A stretch of DNA of 64,000 nt from Pezicula radicicola (taxonomy: Eukaryota; Ascomycota; Leotiomycetes; Helotiales; Dermateaceae). The notes beneath the pieces were generated by a model. That model was not told the origin of the DNA. It worked only from the letters and a program-made list of their open reading frames with translations, and searched no databases. A program made the translations under genes and the position numbers. The stretch's first letter is position 1. Each line of letters opens with the position of its first letter. Shown here piece after piece: positions 1-10,651 of this stretch. The stretch covers positions 71,968 through 135,967 of the forward strand of contig PDUO01000036.1 of assembly GCA_003008705.1 (NCBI GenBank), given 5' to 3'.

Positions 1-2216
1 CAGCCTCGTCAACATGCTCCCACTTAACATCCCAAGCCCAAAGACCTTCCTTCTCAACTGGAATATCGGCAGCAAGCTGTCGAACAGCTTGATCGCGTTC
101 TTCGTCAGTAAGAGACGCAACAGAAGCCGAGGGATCGAATTTGATGGGAATGAGTGTTCGCTTCGAAGTCTTTGACTCGTCTTCCTCGTCCTCGAGAAGA
201 CCTTCGACTTCGGCAACTGTTCGGCGTTGTACAACTGGTTTCTGAGCTTTTTGGGCTGCAGCTCCGAGTGATAGCTTGAATGGTTGCTGTGCTGTGCTGC
301 CCAACCGGTTTGGTCTAGATTGGAGTTCTTCTGCTTGTCGATCCAGGAATGAATCAGCCATGCCCCTAGCTTGTTCTTTGTCTGCAGTCTCCCGTTGCCG
401 TTCTCTTTGCTCGGCTGCGCGGTCACGCTCATCTGCTGCTGCTTCGCGGGCACGGAATGCAGCCCGATTACGGATCCACATGCTTCTATCAGCATAGTAC
501 TCCTCCTTCTTGCGCTCTGCCTCTAAATCGTCATTCCATTCTCTGAGCCGAGAAGCCTGCTTCTCTTTCTCTTTAGTTGCATTTGCTGCGTCCTCATCCT
601 CGCGCTCCTTTTCTCGCTGTACTGCAGCTGTTCTTGATCGTTCCCGATTAAGCCATCTGCGCTCTTGATCCAAATATTGTTTCTCCAGCTCAGCCTCCTT
701 CTTCGCTTTTCGTCGTTTCTCAAGTTCTTCGTCACTAGCATCGCTATCCTCCTCCTCTCGGTTGATCCATACTTCCCCGCCTGCTGCACCATTGGTTCCA
801 CTGCCATTAACAAACTTCACCCCATGTTGGTAATCTCGTGGGATCTGCGATCCTTGTCCTTTTGGCCCTGAAGGGGCATTGGGGACACCACGCGGACCAA
901 GGGGGATGTTGTTCGTGCCAGCAGCGGGACCACTAGGTGGTGGAGGTGAAGCTAAACGTGAAGGCCGCGGGGCACCATTTCGGGCTCTCTCGGCCGCTTC
1001 CATTTCTTCTTCTCGCTTGAGACGCTCCATATCCCTCCTATTACTACGGTCTCGGAAAGCCGCAATCTCTAATGCCACTGTTTCTCGCATTTCTGCAGGA
1101 ATGTCTGCAAGCTCGTCATCCACGGCCAAGGGAATATTAACAACTTCCACTCCATCTCCCCTGTTGCCATCTACGTCTTGCATTGACGTATCCTCGCCAC
1201 CCTCTTCCATCTTGACAAACATCGGAGGGTGGAACAATTCGTACAACGCAGCCTTCAACCCAGATCGAGCGGCATCTAATCGTCCTTGCTCTGCCGAAGG
1301 ATCGTCTCCATGAGACGACTGATAGTTTTCAAGGTAGTTAAGTGAGTTGTCGTCCACAAAGACGAGAAGCTTGCTCTTCTCGACCTCCTTATCATCACCC
1401 CCTTCCTTCTTGACCCCATCACTAGCCGGTTGCTTCTTAGTCGGAATTTCGATATCCTTAAGGACCTCCACAGCTGTAGCCAAGCTCTCAGCATCATCAT
1501 ATTGAGCAAATCCGAAACTGCACTGCTTTCCATCTGCATCCACAGCCCTATCCCACCTCCTTAGCCTACCCGCCGTGCTCAGAATGCGCTCAATGCCCTC
1601 ATCTCCTCCGCAACCATCAGTGATGCCACCAATAAAAATGGTCCTCACAATCTCCTCCTTTGTAGGCGGCACCAAAGACATCATGCTCTCCCTCAACGCT
1701 TGCCTCTGCTGCTCCATCCCCCTCTCAACACCCAACCCCGATCTCGCACCTCCTGCAGACATAATATCATTTTGACTCTCCCGCCTGCCCCCAACGGCCG
1801 GTGTGCTTGGCTTCGAAGGCCCAGTGCCTAATCTGATAACTGGCGCAGAGAAGTTGATGTTTGGCATATTGGGAGGGCCTTGGAAGCTCGCGGGGAGCCC
1901 GCTCGGCCGACTAGCCTGCGCATTGTTGGTTTGCTGTAAACCTGGAGGAGGAGCCGTACCTGGCGCTGACATCCCTGGAGGCGGACCTAGATAGATCGAT
2001 CGTGAGCAGGAGGATGAAGCATTGAGGATGAACAGCCTTACCCATTCCTGGAGGGGGTCCCATGCCAGGTGCAGAACCACTCTGGCCTGGGAAACTGCCA
2101 AATCCTGGCGGGCGCCCATATGGCGATGCTATGGAGTCCAGAGTTAGCAAAAGTGCACAGTAACCAAGAACTTCAAAAGCTGTAATTTCCTCACCTCCAT
2201 AGGGATTGTATGACAT
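1..2216 (-). CDS. RBM25: RBM25-like splicing factor with RRM and PWI domains (C-terminus cut by window edge)
   Basis: Putative U1-snRNP-associated RNA-binding protein of the RBM25/Snu71 family, acting in nuclear pre-mRNA splicing. I read three exons on the minus strand: 2216-2195, 2128-2042 and 1986-1 (open at the edge), with introns starting GTGAG and GTAAGG and ending CATAG and CTAG. The N-terminus is rich in Pro/Gly (repeats of PPPGM type). An RRM begins near residue 150 with RNP2-like TIFIGGI and has RNP1-like QCSFGFAQY. A long Arg/Glu/Lys-rich charged region follows, and the last visible residues (GLWAWDVKWEHVDE) look like the start of a C-terminal PWI domain. That order (RRM, RE-rich, PWI) is the RBM25 architecture. 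About 698 residues are visible. The gene diverges from the bS21m gene across about 330 bp. The family call is firm; orthology to yeast Snu71 specifically is inference. Confidence 0.85.
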
Positions 2217-2543
2217 CGCGAATAATTATTCTAGGGGGCGAGCTTCAATAGATTGATGTTAATGTTGTGCCGCGCACTTAGAGATGTCAAGCTGGGCGCG
2301 GATGAGTGGTTGACGCTGGCGCATCAAAATTCAGTGCTGATTGTTGAAGCTGTCGCCCAAACTGAAATTCGTCGCGGTCACTAGCCAATCAGAATTAGCG
2401 TGGATTTTCTATCCGGAGCTGCAACCAAAAAGTTCAACATCGACCATCAAGACCTTACAGCAGAGATTCCCTTTGCTGGCACAGCACCATTGTAAGATCA
2501 ATTGAATATATTCGCATTTAGAGATACTAATGTATACAGCGCA
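2217..2543. promoter_or_regulatory. Divergent intergenic region between RBM25-like and bS21m genes
   Basis: This 327-bp stretch separates two divergent start codons, so it must hold both promoters and 5' leaders. It includes a likely 5' UTR intron of the plus-strand gene (2492-2539). I see no clear TATA box. Confidence 0.5.
2492..2539 (+). other. Probable 5' UTR intron of the bS21m gene
   Basis: A 48-nt segment starts GTAAG, contains the branch-like ATACTAATG and ends ACAG four bases before the chosen ATG at 2544. An upstream in-frame ATG at 2502 lies inside this intron, which argues for the downstream start. Confidence 0.6.
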
Positions 2544-3371
2544 ATGGAATTACGAAGAGTCGCCGACGCCCTGCTGCGCTCCAATGCCTCGTCGCCTCTA
2601 ACGACCTTCCTTACACCCTCACTTCTCCCCCGGAGCAGCAGAGCAGTCACCTTCAGCACTCGAAGAGCCATCTCTACCACACAGTCAAAACGAGCTGGTT
2701 TTCTCCGCCCACAAACAACCACAGCCGCTACACCACGAACCTCCCCCGACAATGACACCACCACCTCTAGAGACCGAAGGAGCGACTCTCCCCCTAAGAC
2801 CTTAAGCTGGGCAAGCCTAGGTAACGAGCGTCCGCAAACCTCCTCTCAATCATCGCCCTACGGTTTAGGAGGCTTTGGCAAAAATGAAGCACGATCCCGC
2901 GACTTTGCAATGGATGGCGGCAACTCGGCCACGGAACTATTATCTGCGATCACAGAAAAGGAAAGAGCAGTACGAAGACGCTCAGGCCGCAGCTTTGATA
3001 TTTCACAGATGATGAACCCATCCGGTGCATCTGAATCTCCTTCGACAGTCGCCCTAGGAGCATATGACGACCTCGCAACTTTAGCACACCTAATCCCGCC
3101 AAAGCCTCCTAAAGTCCCAATGCGTTTGAACCCTACGGCCGGAAGAAGCGTTACGCTTACATCAGGGATTGATCTCGGGAGAGGGCTTAGGTTGTTGGAG
3201 CAAAGCTGTGCAAGGAATAGAATAAGGAGAGATTTCACAAAGCAACGGTTTCACGAGCGGCCAGGGTTGAAGAGGAAGAGGATGAAGAGAGAGGGATGGA
3301 GGAACAGATTTGCAGATGGTTTCAAAGCTGTGGTGACGAGAGTCAAGCAGTTGAAAAAGCAGGGATGGTGA
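2544..3371 (+). CDS. MRP21: Mitochondrial small-subunit ribosomal protein bS21m
   Basis: Predicted 275-residue mitochondrial ribosomal protein in one coding exon. The last ~40 residues carry the ribosomal S21 signature: RPGLKRKRMKREGWRNRF followed by a basic helix ending KKQGW. This matches the RPxxxRKRxRRxxRxRRF pattern known from bacterial S21 and yeast Mrp21. The N-terminus is Arg/Ser/Thr-rich with few acidic residues (starting MELRRVADALL), typical of a mitochondrial presequence. The middle is a low-complexity linker, which makes the protein longer than bacterial S21, as usual in fungi. I chose the start at 2544 because the earlier in-frame ATG at 2502 falls within a likely leader intron. 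Function is inferred from the C-terminal domain alone. Confidence 0.85.
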   Translation: MELRRVADALLRSNASSPLTTFLTPSLLPRSSRAVTFSTRRAISTTQSKRAGFLRPQTTTAATPRTSPDNDTTTSRDRRSDSPPKTLSWASLGNERPQTSSQSSPYGLGGFGKNEARSRDFAMDGGNSATELLSAITEKERAVRRRSGRSFDISQMMNPSGASESPSTVALGAYDDLATLAHLIPPKPPKVPMRLNPTAGRSVTLTSGIDLGRGLRLLEQSCARNRIRRDFTKQRFHERPGLKRKRMKREGWRNRFADGFKAVVTRVKQLKKQGW

Positions 3372-3727
3372 TTTCGAGCTCCAGGAGGCGGTTTGTTGTA
3401 TGATATATGTCGACCTTACACAGGGGGTTGTGGTACTAGAAGGAGACTGGGGCGGAATCACATTAAAATATACGAGTAAAAAAGCTCTTGTACAAACAAA
3501 TGTCAACGTATGTCATACCAAGGAGGCTCGTCAAGTTAGTTTACAGTTTATCTGTTATTAGGGTCAAGGTGACTAGATTCCTTAATACAAATAAATTGAT
3601 TTACCTATATTCAGACATAATGTATCACAATACACCCTCCCAAATCCTCGACTTTGATGTAGCAATCAGCAGATCTAACCACTTCTCCTTAACCCTGCTC
3701 TCTTTTTTATCGTCTCTGTCTTTCTGA
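3372..3727. other. Downstream flank of bS21m, no gene
   Basis: Presumed 3' UTR and spacer. It becomes AT-rich toward its right end. I see no further gene or repeat. Confidence 0.4.
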
Positions 3728-4380
3728 AGTGCGGACTATTCGCCACTTACTATACAACATTTAACTTTATAAATCTTTAATAGTATGATAAGAACACAGA
3801 ACCATCCTTTGTAATAATAAAATTTACTATAGAGCAAAATATGGGTATAGGTATAGAAGATAATTAAAGTATAGTTAGTTACCTTATCTTCCTAACATCT
3901 TACTCTTCTTATATTAACCTCTTTCTATTCTTAATAGTAGAGTATAAGCTATATAAGTTGACACCTTATTCTTTATTTATTTCGTTATTTAAAATATTTA
4001 GGCATGATTATTATATAAAGTAAGAGGGTTAAGACCTATAGTACGTACTGTAAGAGCTTATTAGAAGAATAAAAGACTAGTATTAATAAATAATCAAAAT
4101 ACTTATATATATATAGTAAAATACTATTACTACTACTAAAGAAGGTAACTATAACTAAGGGTCTAAAGGTGATAACTTATATAAAAATTTAAAAACATAC
4201 TTAGAGTTAGATAACCTATATATAATCTATAATTCTAAGTACACCAGGTATACCTAATAGGTACTTACTGCTCCTCCTCCCCCTATAACCTATTAAAAAT
4301 TGCAGCTACTACTAATACTACTAATGCGCAGCCCGTGGTAAAATTACCTATACAAGGAAGAAGAAAGCCAAAAAATAACT
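3728..4380. other. TA-rich gene-free stretch, possible relic of mutated repeat DNA
   Basis: Very AT-rich sequence dense in TA dinucleotides and in-frame stops on both strands, with runs such as ATATATATAG and many TACTA triplets. This looks like DNA altered by repeat-induced point mutation (RIP), which turns CpA into TpA, but no parent element is recognisable by eye. A dinucleotide-index calculation would be the test. Confidence 0.4.
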
Positions 4381-5111
4381 AAGAAACTTAGAATCCGATC
4401 CCCAAACCCTCTAAATTCCCAATTCACATCTCAAAATCCCATACCTTACTACTGTACATAAATGAAAACCTTAAAAAAACCTTCCCCGTCCTATCATCAC
4501 CTCCACCTCACACATATTCGTCACCCCACCCTCCCTTCTTCCATTCCGTTTCTCTTCATCTTCATCTCCATCTCTACCTCCATCTACCGCTCTCTCCCTC
4601 TACTATAATTTCTCCCTCTCCCTAAACCAAGTCACCAGACCCTAAGCTCCCTACCTCCCCACTCTCCTACCCAAGGCACAACCCAACATAAACAGGTGCC
4701 CACAAAGTAGTGCATACATAGCCTTCCTGAAATCCAATAGAAACTGCACGGCACATCATATCAATATCATATGAAAAAAACAAAACAATTCTGAATACCA
4801 CCAACTACCAACCAGCATCAAGCAGCCTCCCCAATGACAAAAAGAGCACCAGAGGCTAAAAGAACAAACCACCAAGTCCGCAGGTCCCTGATACGGAAGT
4901 ACAAACCTGCATCACTAGTATTTGGTATAGCCTATCAAGACCTTGGTTAGGCGAGAGGCGAGAGGCGAGATGAGGTAGTGAGGTACTCTCAAGATTCAAA
5001 TCTAGTAAATGTTGCACCTCGCGCCTCGCGTTCCGAAAAGTCGCATGTATACAGGGTAGGATGACCCTTGGAATATTGAAATACTCCCATTGCTTTACGT
5101 TTCCCCGAAGC
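4381..5111. other. Pyrimidine-rich spacer without gene
   Basis: About 4480-4640 is strongly pyrimidine-rich (repeated CTCCATCT and TCTCCCTC words). 4949-4970 holds short GCGAGAG repeats. No supported coding region. Confidence 0.4.
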
Positions 5112-5173
5112 AAGAAGAGAAAAGAAAAGAAAAGAAAGGAAAGGAAAGGGAAAGAAAGAAAGAAAGAAAAAGA
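5112..5173. repeat. 62-nt homopurine tract
   Basis: An uninterrupted run of A and G on the plus strand, built from GAAAA and GAAAG words. It is low-complexity and possibly triplex-forming. No adjacent gene is recognised. Confidence 0.8.
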
Positions 5174-6181
5174 TAAACGCCTCCTACTAGATGTTTGAAC
5201 AATGTGAAGATTACAGGCTTATCCTGACTGACTGTGCAGACTGCCACAATGCTCAAATTTGGAATAACACGGCGTTATCTTCGGCAGGAGGTGTCCCTTC
5301 CATCGACGTAGATGTGTACAGTACGTACTAATCTCTCAGCTCGGTGATAAAAGAAACACACCTGAGCAACTTATACGCAGGACCCAACCCAACCCGACCC
5401 GACCCCTTGAGCAAAACCAGAACAGCTTACTTCTAAATAGAAAACTGTATACATAAACTCCGCAGGCTTGCAGGAATAGCCCAAAGTCTATTATTTGGAA
5501 ACCGTCAGTAAAAATACGGTACTTTCCAGGGTTTTGGAGCCCGGTTTTTTCCACCAATGCTACCTACCTGAAAACCTGATGATAGGGAAGATATTATACG
5601 CTATTAAGCGCACTTTGATAGTACTCGAGCAAATAGACAAGTTCAATAGCCGATGGATTGTACTCATAAGGCACCGAGAACAAGTGACGTAAGCGGCTAA
5701 GATATAAGAATGCCAAAAGTCAAAGGGGTTTCTTCTTCTCTTGTTATCCCAACATTCCAAAAGGCATTGCCATTACCAAGATATTGCAAGACAAAGATAT
5801 GGGCTGAAAGCAGTGCGACGACGACATCATCATTGCAGCCCAGCCACCTGCAGCAATAAAGCTGACAGCGGGAACTAGCTAATCAATCAAATTGCAACTT
5901 TCTCGCCCAACTTTAGACAACTGTCCCAAGTTGGGAATGGAGCGAAAATGAAATTGAAATAGAAGAAAGGATTCTTAGACATATTGTGTACGTAGACGTC
6001 AGATGATGGATGCGGCTAGATCTGATTGGTACGGGTATGCCTCCGAAAGTATGTGCAACTGTACTGTAGACCCCTTCAAACCCATAGTGGGGGGTATGTT
6101 TGACTGTACAATGATAACATGACATGCGAGGAGCCCAATTCTTCAAAGATGTGGCATGTCGAGCTGATGTAGAAGTTTAGC
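5174..6181. other. Gene-free spacer
   Basis: Mixed-composition DNA with only short open frames that lack splice context or recognisable protein features. I see nothing functional in it. Confidence 0.4.
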
Positions 6182-6182
6182 T

Positions 6183-6227
6183 GAGGGAAAAAAAGAAAGA
6201 AAAAGAAAAGAAAAAAGGAAAAGAAGA
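6183..6227. repeat. Second homopurine tract
   Basis: About 45 nt of A and G only on the plus strand, with an A-rich continuation to about 6260. It is similar in style to the tract at 5112. On the minus strand it produces an artefactual poly-Phe frame. Confidence 0.75.
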
Positions 6228-6603
6228 AATAATAGAAAAAGGAAAGAAAAGCAGAAAAGCCGCCTAATTCAAGGGCATATAGCATCCACGCGCAATCGAG
6301 AATAGGAATTGACGTTGGGTAACGCACGGAGTAGTACTGTACGGAGGGACTTCGTACATGGGTTAAGTATTGTACCTTGCAAAGTCTGAGTATGTGGCCC
6401 GTTCCAACCTGTATTTCTAGGGGAGATAGCGCGTATAAAGAGGGTCGGGTATAATACTTTCCCCATGAAGCTCCTGTACCCTCCGTAGAGTAGAGTGTAA
6501 GACTGCTTGTAGTTAATTTAAGAGTCAAATATTTATTGAGGTGCAGTACCGCCGTACGATGAAAAGAGCCATCTGTTACACGCGTTACCGTAGCTACATT
6601 ACA

Positions 6604-6633
6604 CACTACTGTACACTACTGTACACTACTGTG
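6604..6633. repeat. Three-copy 10-bp tandem repeat
   Basis: Three consecutive units of CACTACTGTA; the last unit ends in G. The surrounding 6260-7040 holds no supported gene. Confidence 0.8.
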
Positions 6634-7044
6634 CTGTCATCAACCCTGTATACACGTAAATTCCGCTGACTTTCGCATAGCCCTTTGGCATCTTGGTTGA
6701 TCACTCCCCATCTCGGAAACGGGCGCAAGGCCGAGATCTTAGACGCATCACATCGGAAAAAAGCACCTTCACAGCGTAACCGTGCGGGTAAGCGAAACCC
6801 TCCTTCACGCAAGCGGCAATAGATCAGCACTCAAGCATGCGATGAAGGTAGTGGCATGTCGGCCGGAGATACTTCCGCTCACATCGAGTCCCGCAAACCT
6901 CCAAGGCCTTTCTTTGAATGACACAACACTGACGCCTGCGTAACTACTGACGTCGTTAGCTCTCGCCCCGCCCCCGGCCTTCGTTTCTGTCGTCTGTCAG
7001 ATGCTACGCTATCGTGCGGAAAGTACACACATTCCATGCTTTTT

Positions 7045-7132
7045 GGGGGGAGGGGGAGGGGGAGAGGNNNNNNNNNNNNNNNNNNNNNNNNNNNNNNNNN
7101 NNNNNNNNNNNNNNNNNGGGGGTGGGGGTGTT
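7045..7132. other. G-rich tract interrupted by a 50-N assembly gap
   Basis: Runs of five or six G on both sides flank exactly 50 N (7068-7117). This is a low-complexity, G-quadruplex-prone segment where sequencing or assembly failed. The gap length is probably a placeholder. Confidence 0.9.
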
Positions 7133-7269
7133 GTGGGCTGTAGGTTGCGTTGCGCATACTCTGGGCACGATGGAGTGGATTACTGCGGTTGAACAGCTGT
7201 TCTGTTTGCTTGATTAAATAGAAGAGGATCGACGAAGCAAGGCATTTTTGGCGTCAGCCATGCGTTCCA

Positions 7270-7820
7270 CGAGGGGGTCTACGGGCCCAACTCTCTTAAC
7301 CCTAAAATATGGGCAAGCTACTTCGAAGGCACAGATAGAGAAGGATTGGATAGAGTGTTAGGAAGAGACTCTAACCTAAGAGAAATTACAGGCTTGGATT
7401 GAGAGGATTCTACATCATATTAAAGAGGTTATTAGGCTTAAGGGTAGGAATGAATATCAAGAAGGTAAAGCAGGACGAAAGAGGAACCCTGATAGGGTTT
7501 ACTATTCACATGGGAATGAGGAGTAGGCTCTGAATAGCATCAATTTTGTATTAGAAATTAGTAGTAGAGGAATGCCAAGTCCTAATTACAGGGTATATTA
7601 GTGGGCTTTAGGGCACTGGCCACTATAAGAGCCTATAGTCTCCATACTTTTTGCCGGGACCTTCGTACATACATTCAAAATACACATTCGACCTTTAATA
7701 TCTGGTCTAGGCAAAGTGATCGACTATCGACCACGGAAGAAAGTTACAGGTACACAGCTGCGGGGCTTGAAAACTTGCATCTTAGGGACTTGATCAGCGC
7801 ATCTGGCATCTCTGGCTAGC
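7270..7820 (+). pseudogene. Decayed ORF relic, possibly from a repeated or mobile element
   Basis: Coding-like stretches occur in successive frames, broken by stops and shifts. The first reads IWASYFEGTDREGLDRVLG. After a frame change comes QAWIERILHHIKEVIRLKG and then RKRNPDRVYYSHGNEE followed by TAG. A further frame change gives RALATIRAYSLHTFCRDLRT and IWSRQSDRLSTTEESYRY, ending near 7819. Amino-acid usage looks protein-like (amphipathic, Arg/Glu-rich) and all pieces lie on one strand in one direction, unlike the flanks. I do not recognise the family; a transposon gag-like or repeated fungal gene relic is possible. A translated search of the joined region would decide. Confidence 0.4.
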
Positions 7821-8343
7821 ATCGTACTTAGAAAGTGTGTCGGTTCTGCTAAGCTCTACTTACGATACCTCACTACTGTGCTCTGTGATGGTCAAGGCTT
7901 AGGCCTATTTCGTCATCCAGCCGGAGAACAGCTACAGCTCCGATCCCAGTATAGATAGATAGGAGACGGGTGCCATCGTGGGCTGCTTCTGCCCGCTCGA
8001 CCTTTCCTGGAAAATTTGGACAGCTGCCAGCTTCTATCCATTGATCGTTCCAAAAACAAAAGCACGGAACTGAAAGTCGGGTGGAGTGAGGCAAAACCTA
8101 AGGAGACCCCTCCGAAGCATTAGGACAGCTGTAGTCCCCCAGGCCTAGATATAACTACCTCCATCCAAGAGAGTGTTCATAAAGGATTACTATGTTCTGT
8201 TCTCATCCTACTGCTGTCGTGCCTTCTTCTCTAATAAATACCAGCTGCTTTAATTGCACCAACTACAGTGTGGGATTTAACGCCGAATAGCAAACAGCCA
8301 ACCTTTCGTACGAACCGGTCGTAAATCTTATGTTAGGGGGCAG
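7821..8343. other. Upstream region of the Zn2Cys6 gene
   Basis: Contains the presumed promoter and leader of the regulator that starts at 8344. No repeat or other gene seen. Confidence 0.4.
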
Positions 8344-10651
8344 ATGGCATCGGAGAAGAACTCCATGTCCTTTCGCAAAATCCGACCTTCGTTCGGAGAG
8401 AGCAGCGCCTCCGCCAGTACCAGTAACCCATCCACTTCCGAGTCTACGGGATCTGATCCACGCCGGAACCGCGGTGAAGGTTCTTCAAAAGAGGGCGAAG
8501 GTAGTCAGGGTTCCTTCAAACGTCGAAGGGTGCCAGAGTCAGTGACCAGAAATGCCTGTCTCAACTGCAAAAAGGCGCGAGCCAAAGTAGGTGGTCCTTC
8601 TCGCCTGTGGTCCTTTTGTACCTCACGTTGTCTTGAGGTGCGGCGTGCGGCGTTGCGTTATGTACCCATGTTTGCGCTCAAGCCATGAACAGAACGTCTC
8701 TCAACACCCAACTTTGCTAATGTATCCCAGTGCGACGGCAAACAGCCGTGCAAAAGATGTGCATCGCGAGTGGAGACTTCGGAGTGCGTTTACGAGGTCC
8801 ATATCAAGCATGCAAAGGAGGAGTTGGTGAGGCAGATCAAGGATCTCAAGTCAAAGGACCAAATGACCGAACAAATTCTCCACGCCTTGTCCACTGATGA
8901 GAAGGTCCCGGAGATACTAGAACGTTTACACAAGGGGGAATCATACCAGAGCATTGTGGAATGGTTGGGTCGAACGCCGATAGAAGACGGGGAGACCCTT
9001 TCCCCACGGGGATCTCAGCATTCTACATTCGAGGGTCCGGCTTCAGATCAGGAAATGGGGGGCACAGGAGTGACGGCCTTCCGATGGACATACGTGACTT
9101 CAAACACCGCTGTCCTTGATCATCTGTTCCAGCTGTTTTTCGCCTGGGTCCATCCTGTACACACGCTGTTCAGCGAAGGCCACTTTGTGGAGAGTTACCA
9201 GAGGCAATCAAAGCAGTACTGTTCCGAGACTTTGGTCAATGCTATCTGCGCTATGGCGTGCCATCTGCACTCACCAGGGGAAGGGGAATCTATTGATTTC
9301 CAACAACTGGGATTAGAGTTCAGTGAGGCTGTTCGATCCAATATCGAGCCTCAAGATAGCAGTATCACCACAATCCAAGCCTTTGCTGTGCTTTTTCTAG
9401 TGGATTGCGCCCAGGGCAAGGGACTTCGGGCTTCATCTTACCTAAATGTGGCATCCAACAATTTAGCCCGTATTAAACCATTGCAGACAGATGGTTTTTC
9501 AGTAGTGCGGAACAACACGATTCGTGGTGTTCGTAATCTCAATGTGTCAGTATATACCAATCTTTCTTGACTCTCACCACACTAACCAGAGGTACAGTGA
9601 GTGGTCACAAATGACCTTTCGAGTGCCCACGAGCGTCGACCTTGCTGGCGGCTTATATAACGAAGATGCGGATGCGCCGCTGGACAACGCCAAATGGTAC
9701 TTCTATCGCTATGTAAATGACCAATGCCCTGCGTGGCCCGGTCTATTAGCTACAACAAACCGGGAAAAAGCCAAGCTGGTGAAGATCATTGAGGAGAGCC
9801 TCCATATCATGTACGCGACTCATGAGCAGCAACTGGCTGCGCTCGATATTCTACTTTTGTATCGCAGACTCGTAAGTTGGCGTGAGGATCTTCCTGTTGA
9901 GATTGGAGATGTCGAAAACAACGCTAGTCAGGCACTTCCCCATGTACTTTCGCTGCTGTGAGCATTCCTCATCCATATCTTCTCTACACACTGACAAAAC
10001 AGCATCCTGTATGAAAATACAGTCGTCCAACTACTTCGGCCTCTCCTCGATTTCGAAGGATTTCCGTCCTCGCTCGTGGAGGGGGTCGTTTGGAACCATG
10101 GACAATACGCTTTGTTTTTGTTGGACGAGCACTATCGCACCCAGTATACCTGCCGCTACCAGCCCGTTCTGCAAATGTTTTCTGTGCTCCACATCTCTGA
10201 CGTGATGGCTCGGTTTTTTCCAATGGGTACTGAAGGAGTTGAAGGGAGTCGCAAGGATGGTGCTCAGGCGATCCAATTTGGACTGGAGTGCTTGATGCAA
10301 TCGGGCTTTCCAGTTGCAGGTCCTTTGCAAGAACTGCTCCGGAGGACTGCGATCGAGTGCTCCATTCGTCTGCCATCAAATCTGCCTGAACTCATGGCGT
10401 CACTTCGCTCTTCAAAAAAGGTGTACCATATGGATGATCTTATTGATGCTTGCACAAGGCCCTCATATATCCAACCAGTTGATAATATTCACAAGATGTA
10501 TGCAGAGTCATTCGCTGCTGACTGGACATCTGCCAGTGCTGCGTTTGGGTTTCGCGAACCTGACCCTGGAGCTCGGAGACTGCGTGTTACCTCTGCTGAA
10601 GAGAGAGGCGCACAAAGTCTCATGCAAATTCGTAATCTGCTCAACTCATGA
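8344..10651 (+). CDS. Zn(II)2Cys6 transcription factor, NirA-like
   Basis: Predicted fungal nuclear regulator of about 690 residues. Exons: 8344-8586, 8731-9543 (or to 9549), 9590-9957 and 10003-10651. The first intron splits the zinc cluster: ...CLNCKKARAK joins CDGKQPCKRC and ends at the C of TSEC, giving the canonical C-x2-C-x6-C-x5-C-x2-C-x8-C. A short coiled linker follows (EELVRQIKDLKSKDQ), with a segment (LERLHKGESYQSIVEWLG) of the kind found after the NirA-type zinc finger. The later part resembles the fungal-specific factor domain, including ILYENTVVQLLRPLL. Introns 2 and 3 are only about 40-46 nt. The intron-2 donor is ambiguous (9544 or 9550); both keep the frame. The regulated pathway is unknown and the neighbours give no clue. 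Confidence 0.85.

Noticed and set aside
6076..6606. 176-codon minus-strand frame with a poly-Phe/Tyr segment resembling a membrane helix
   Set aside because: The hydrophobic run is simply the complement of the homopurine tract at 6183-6227.
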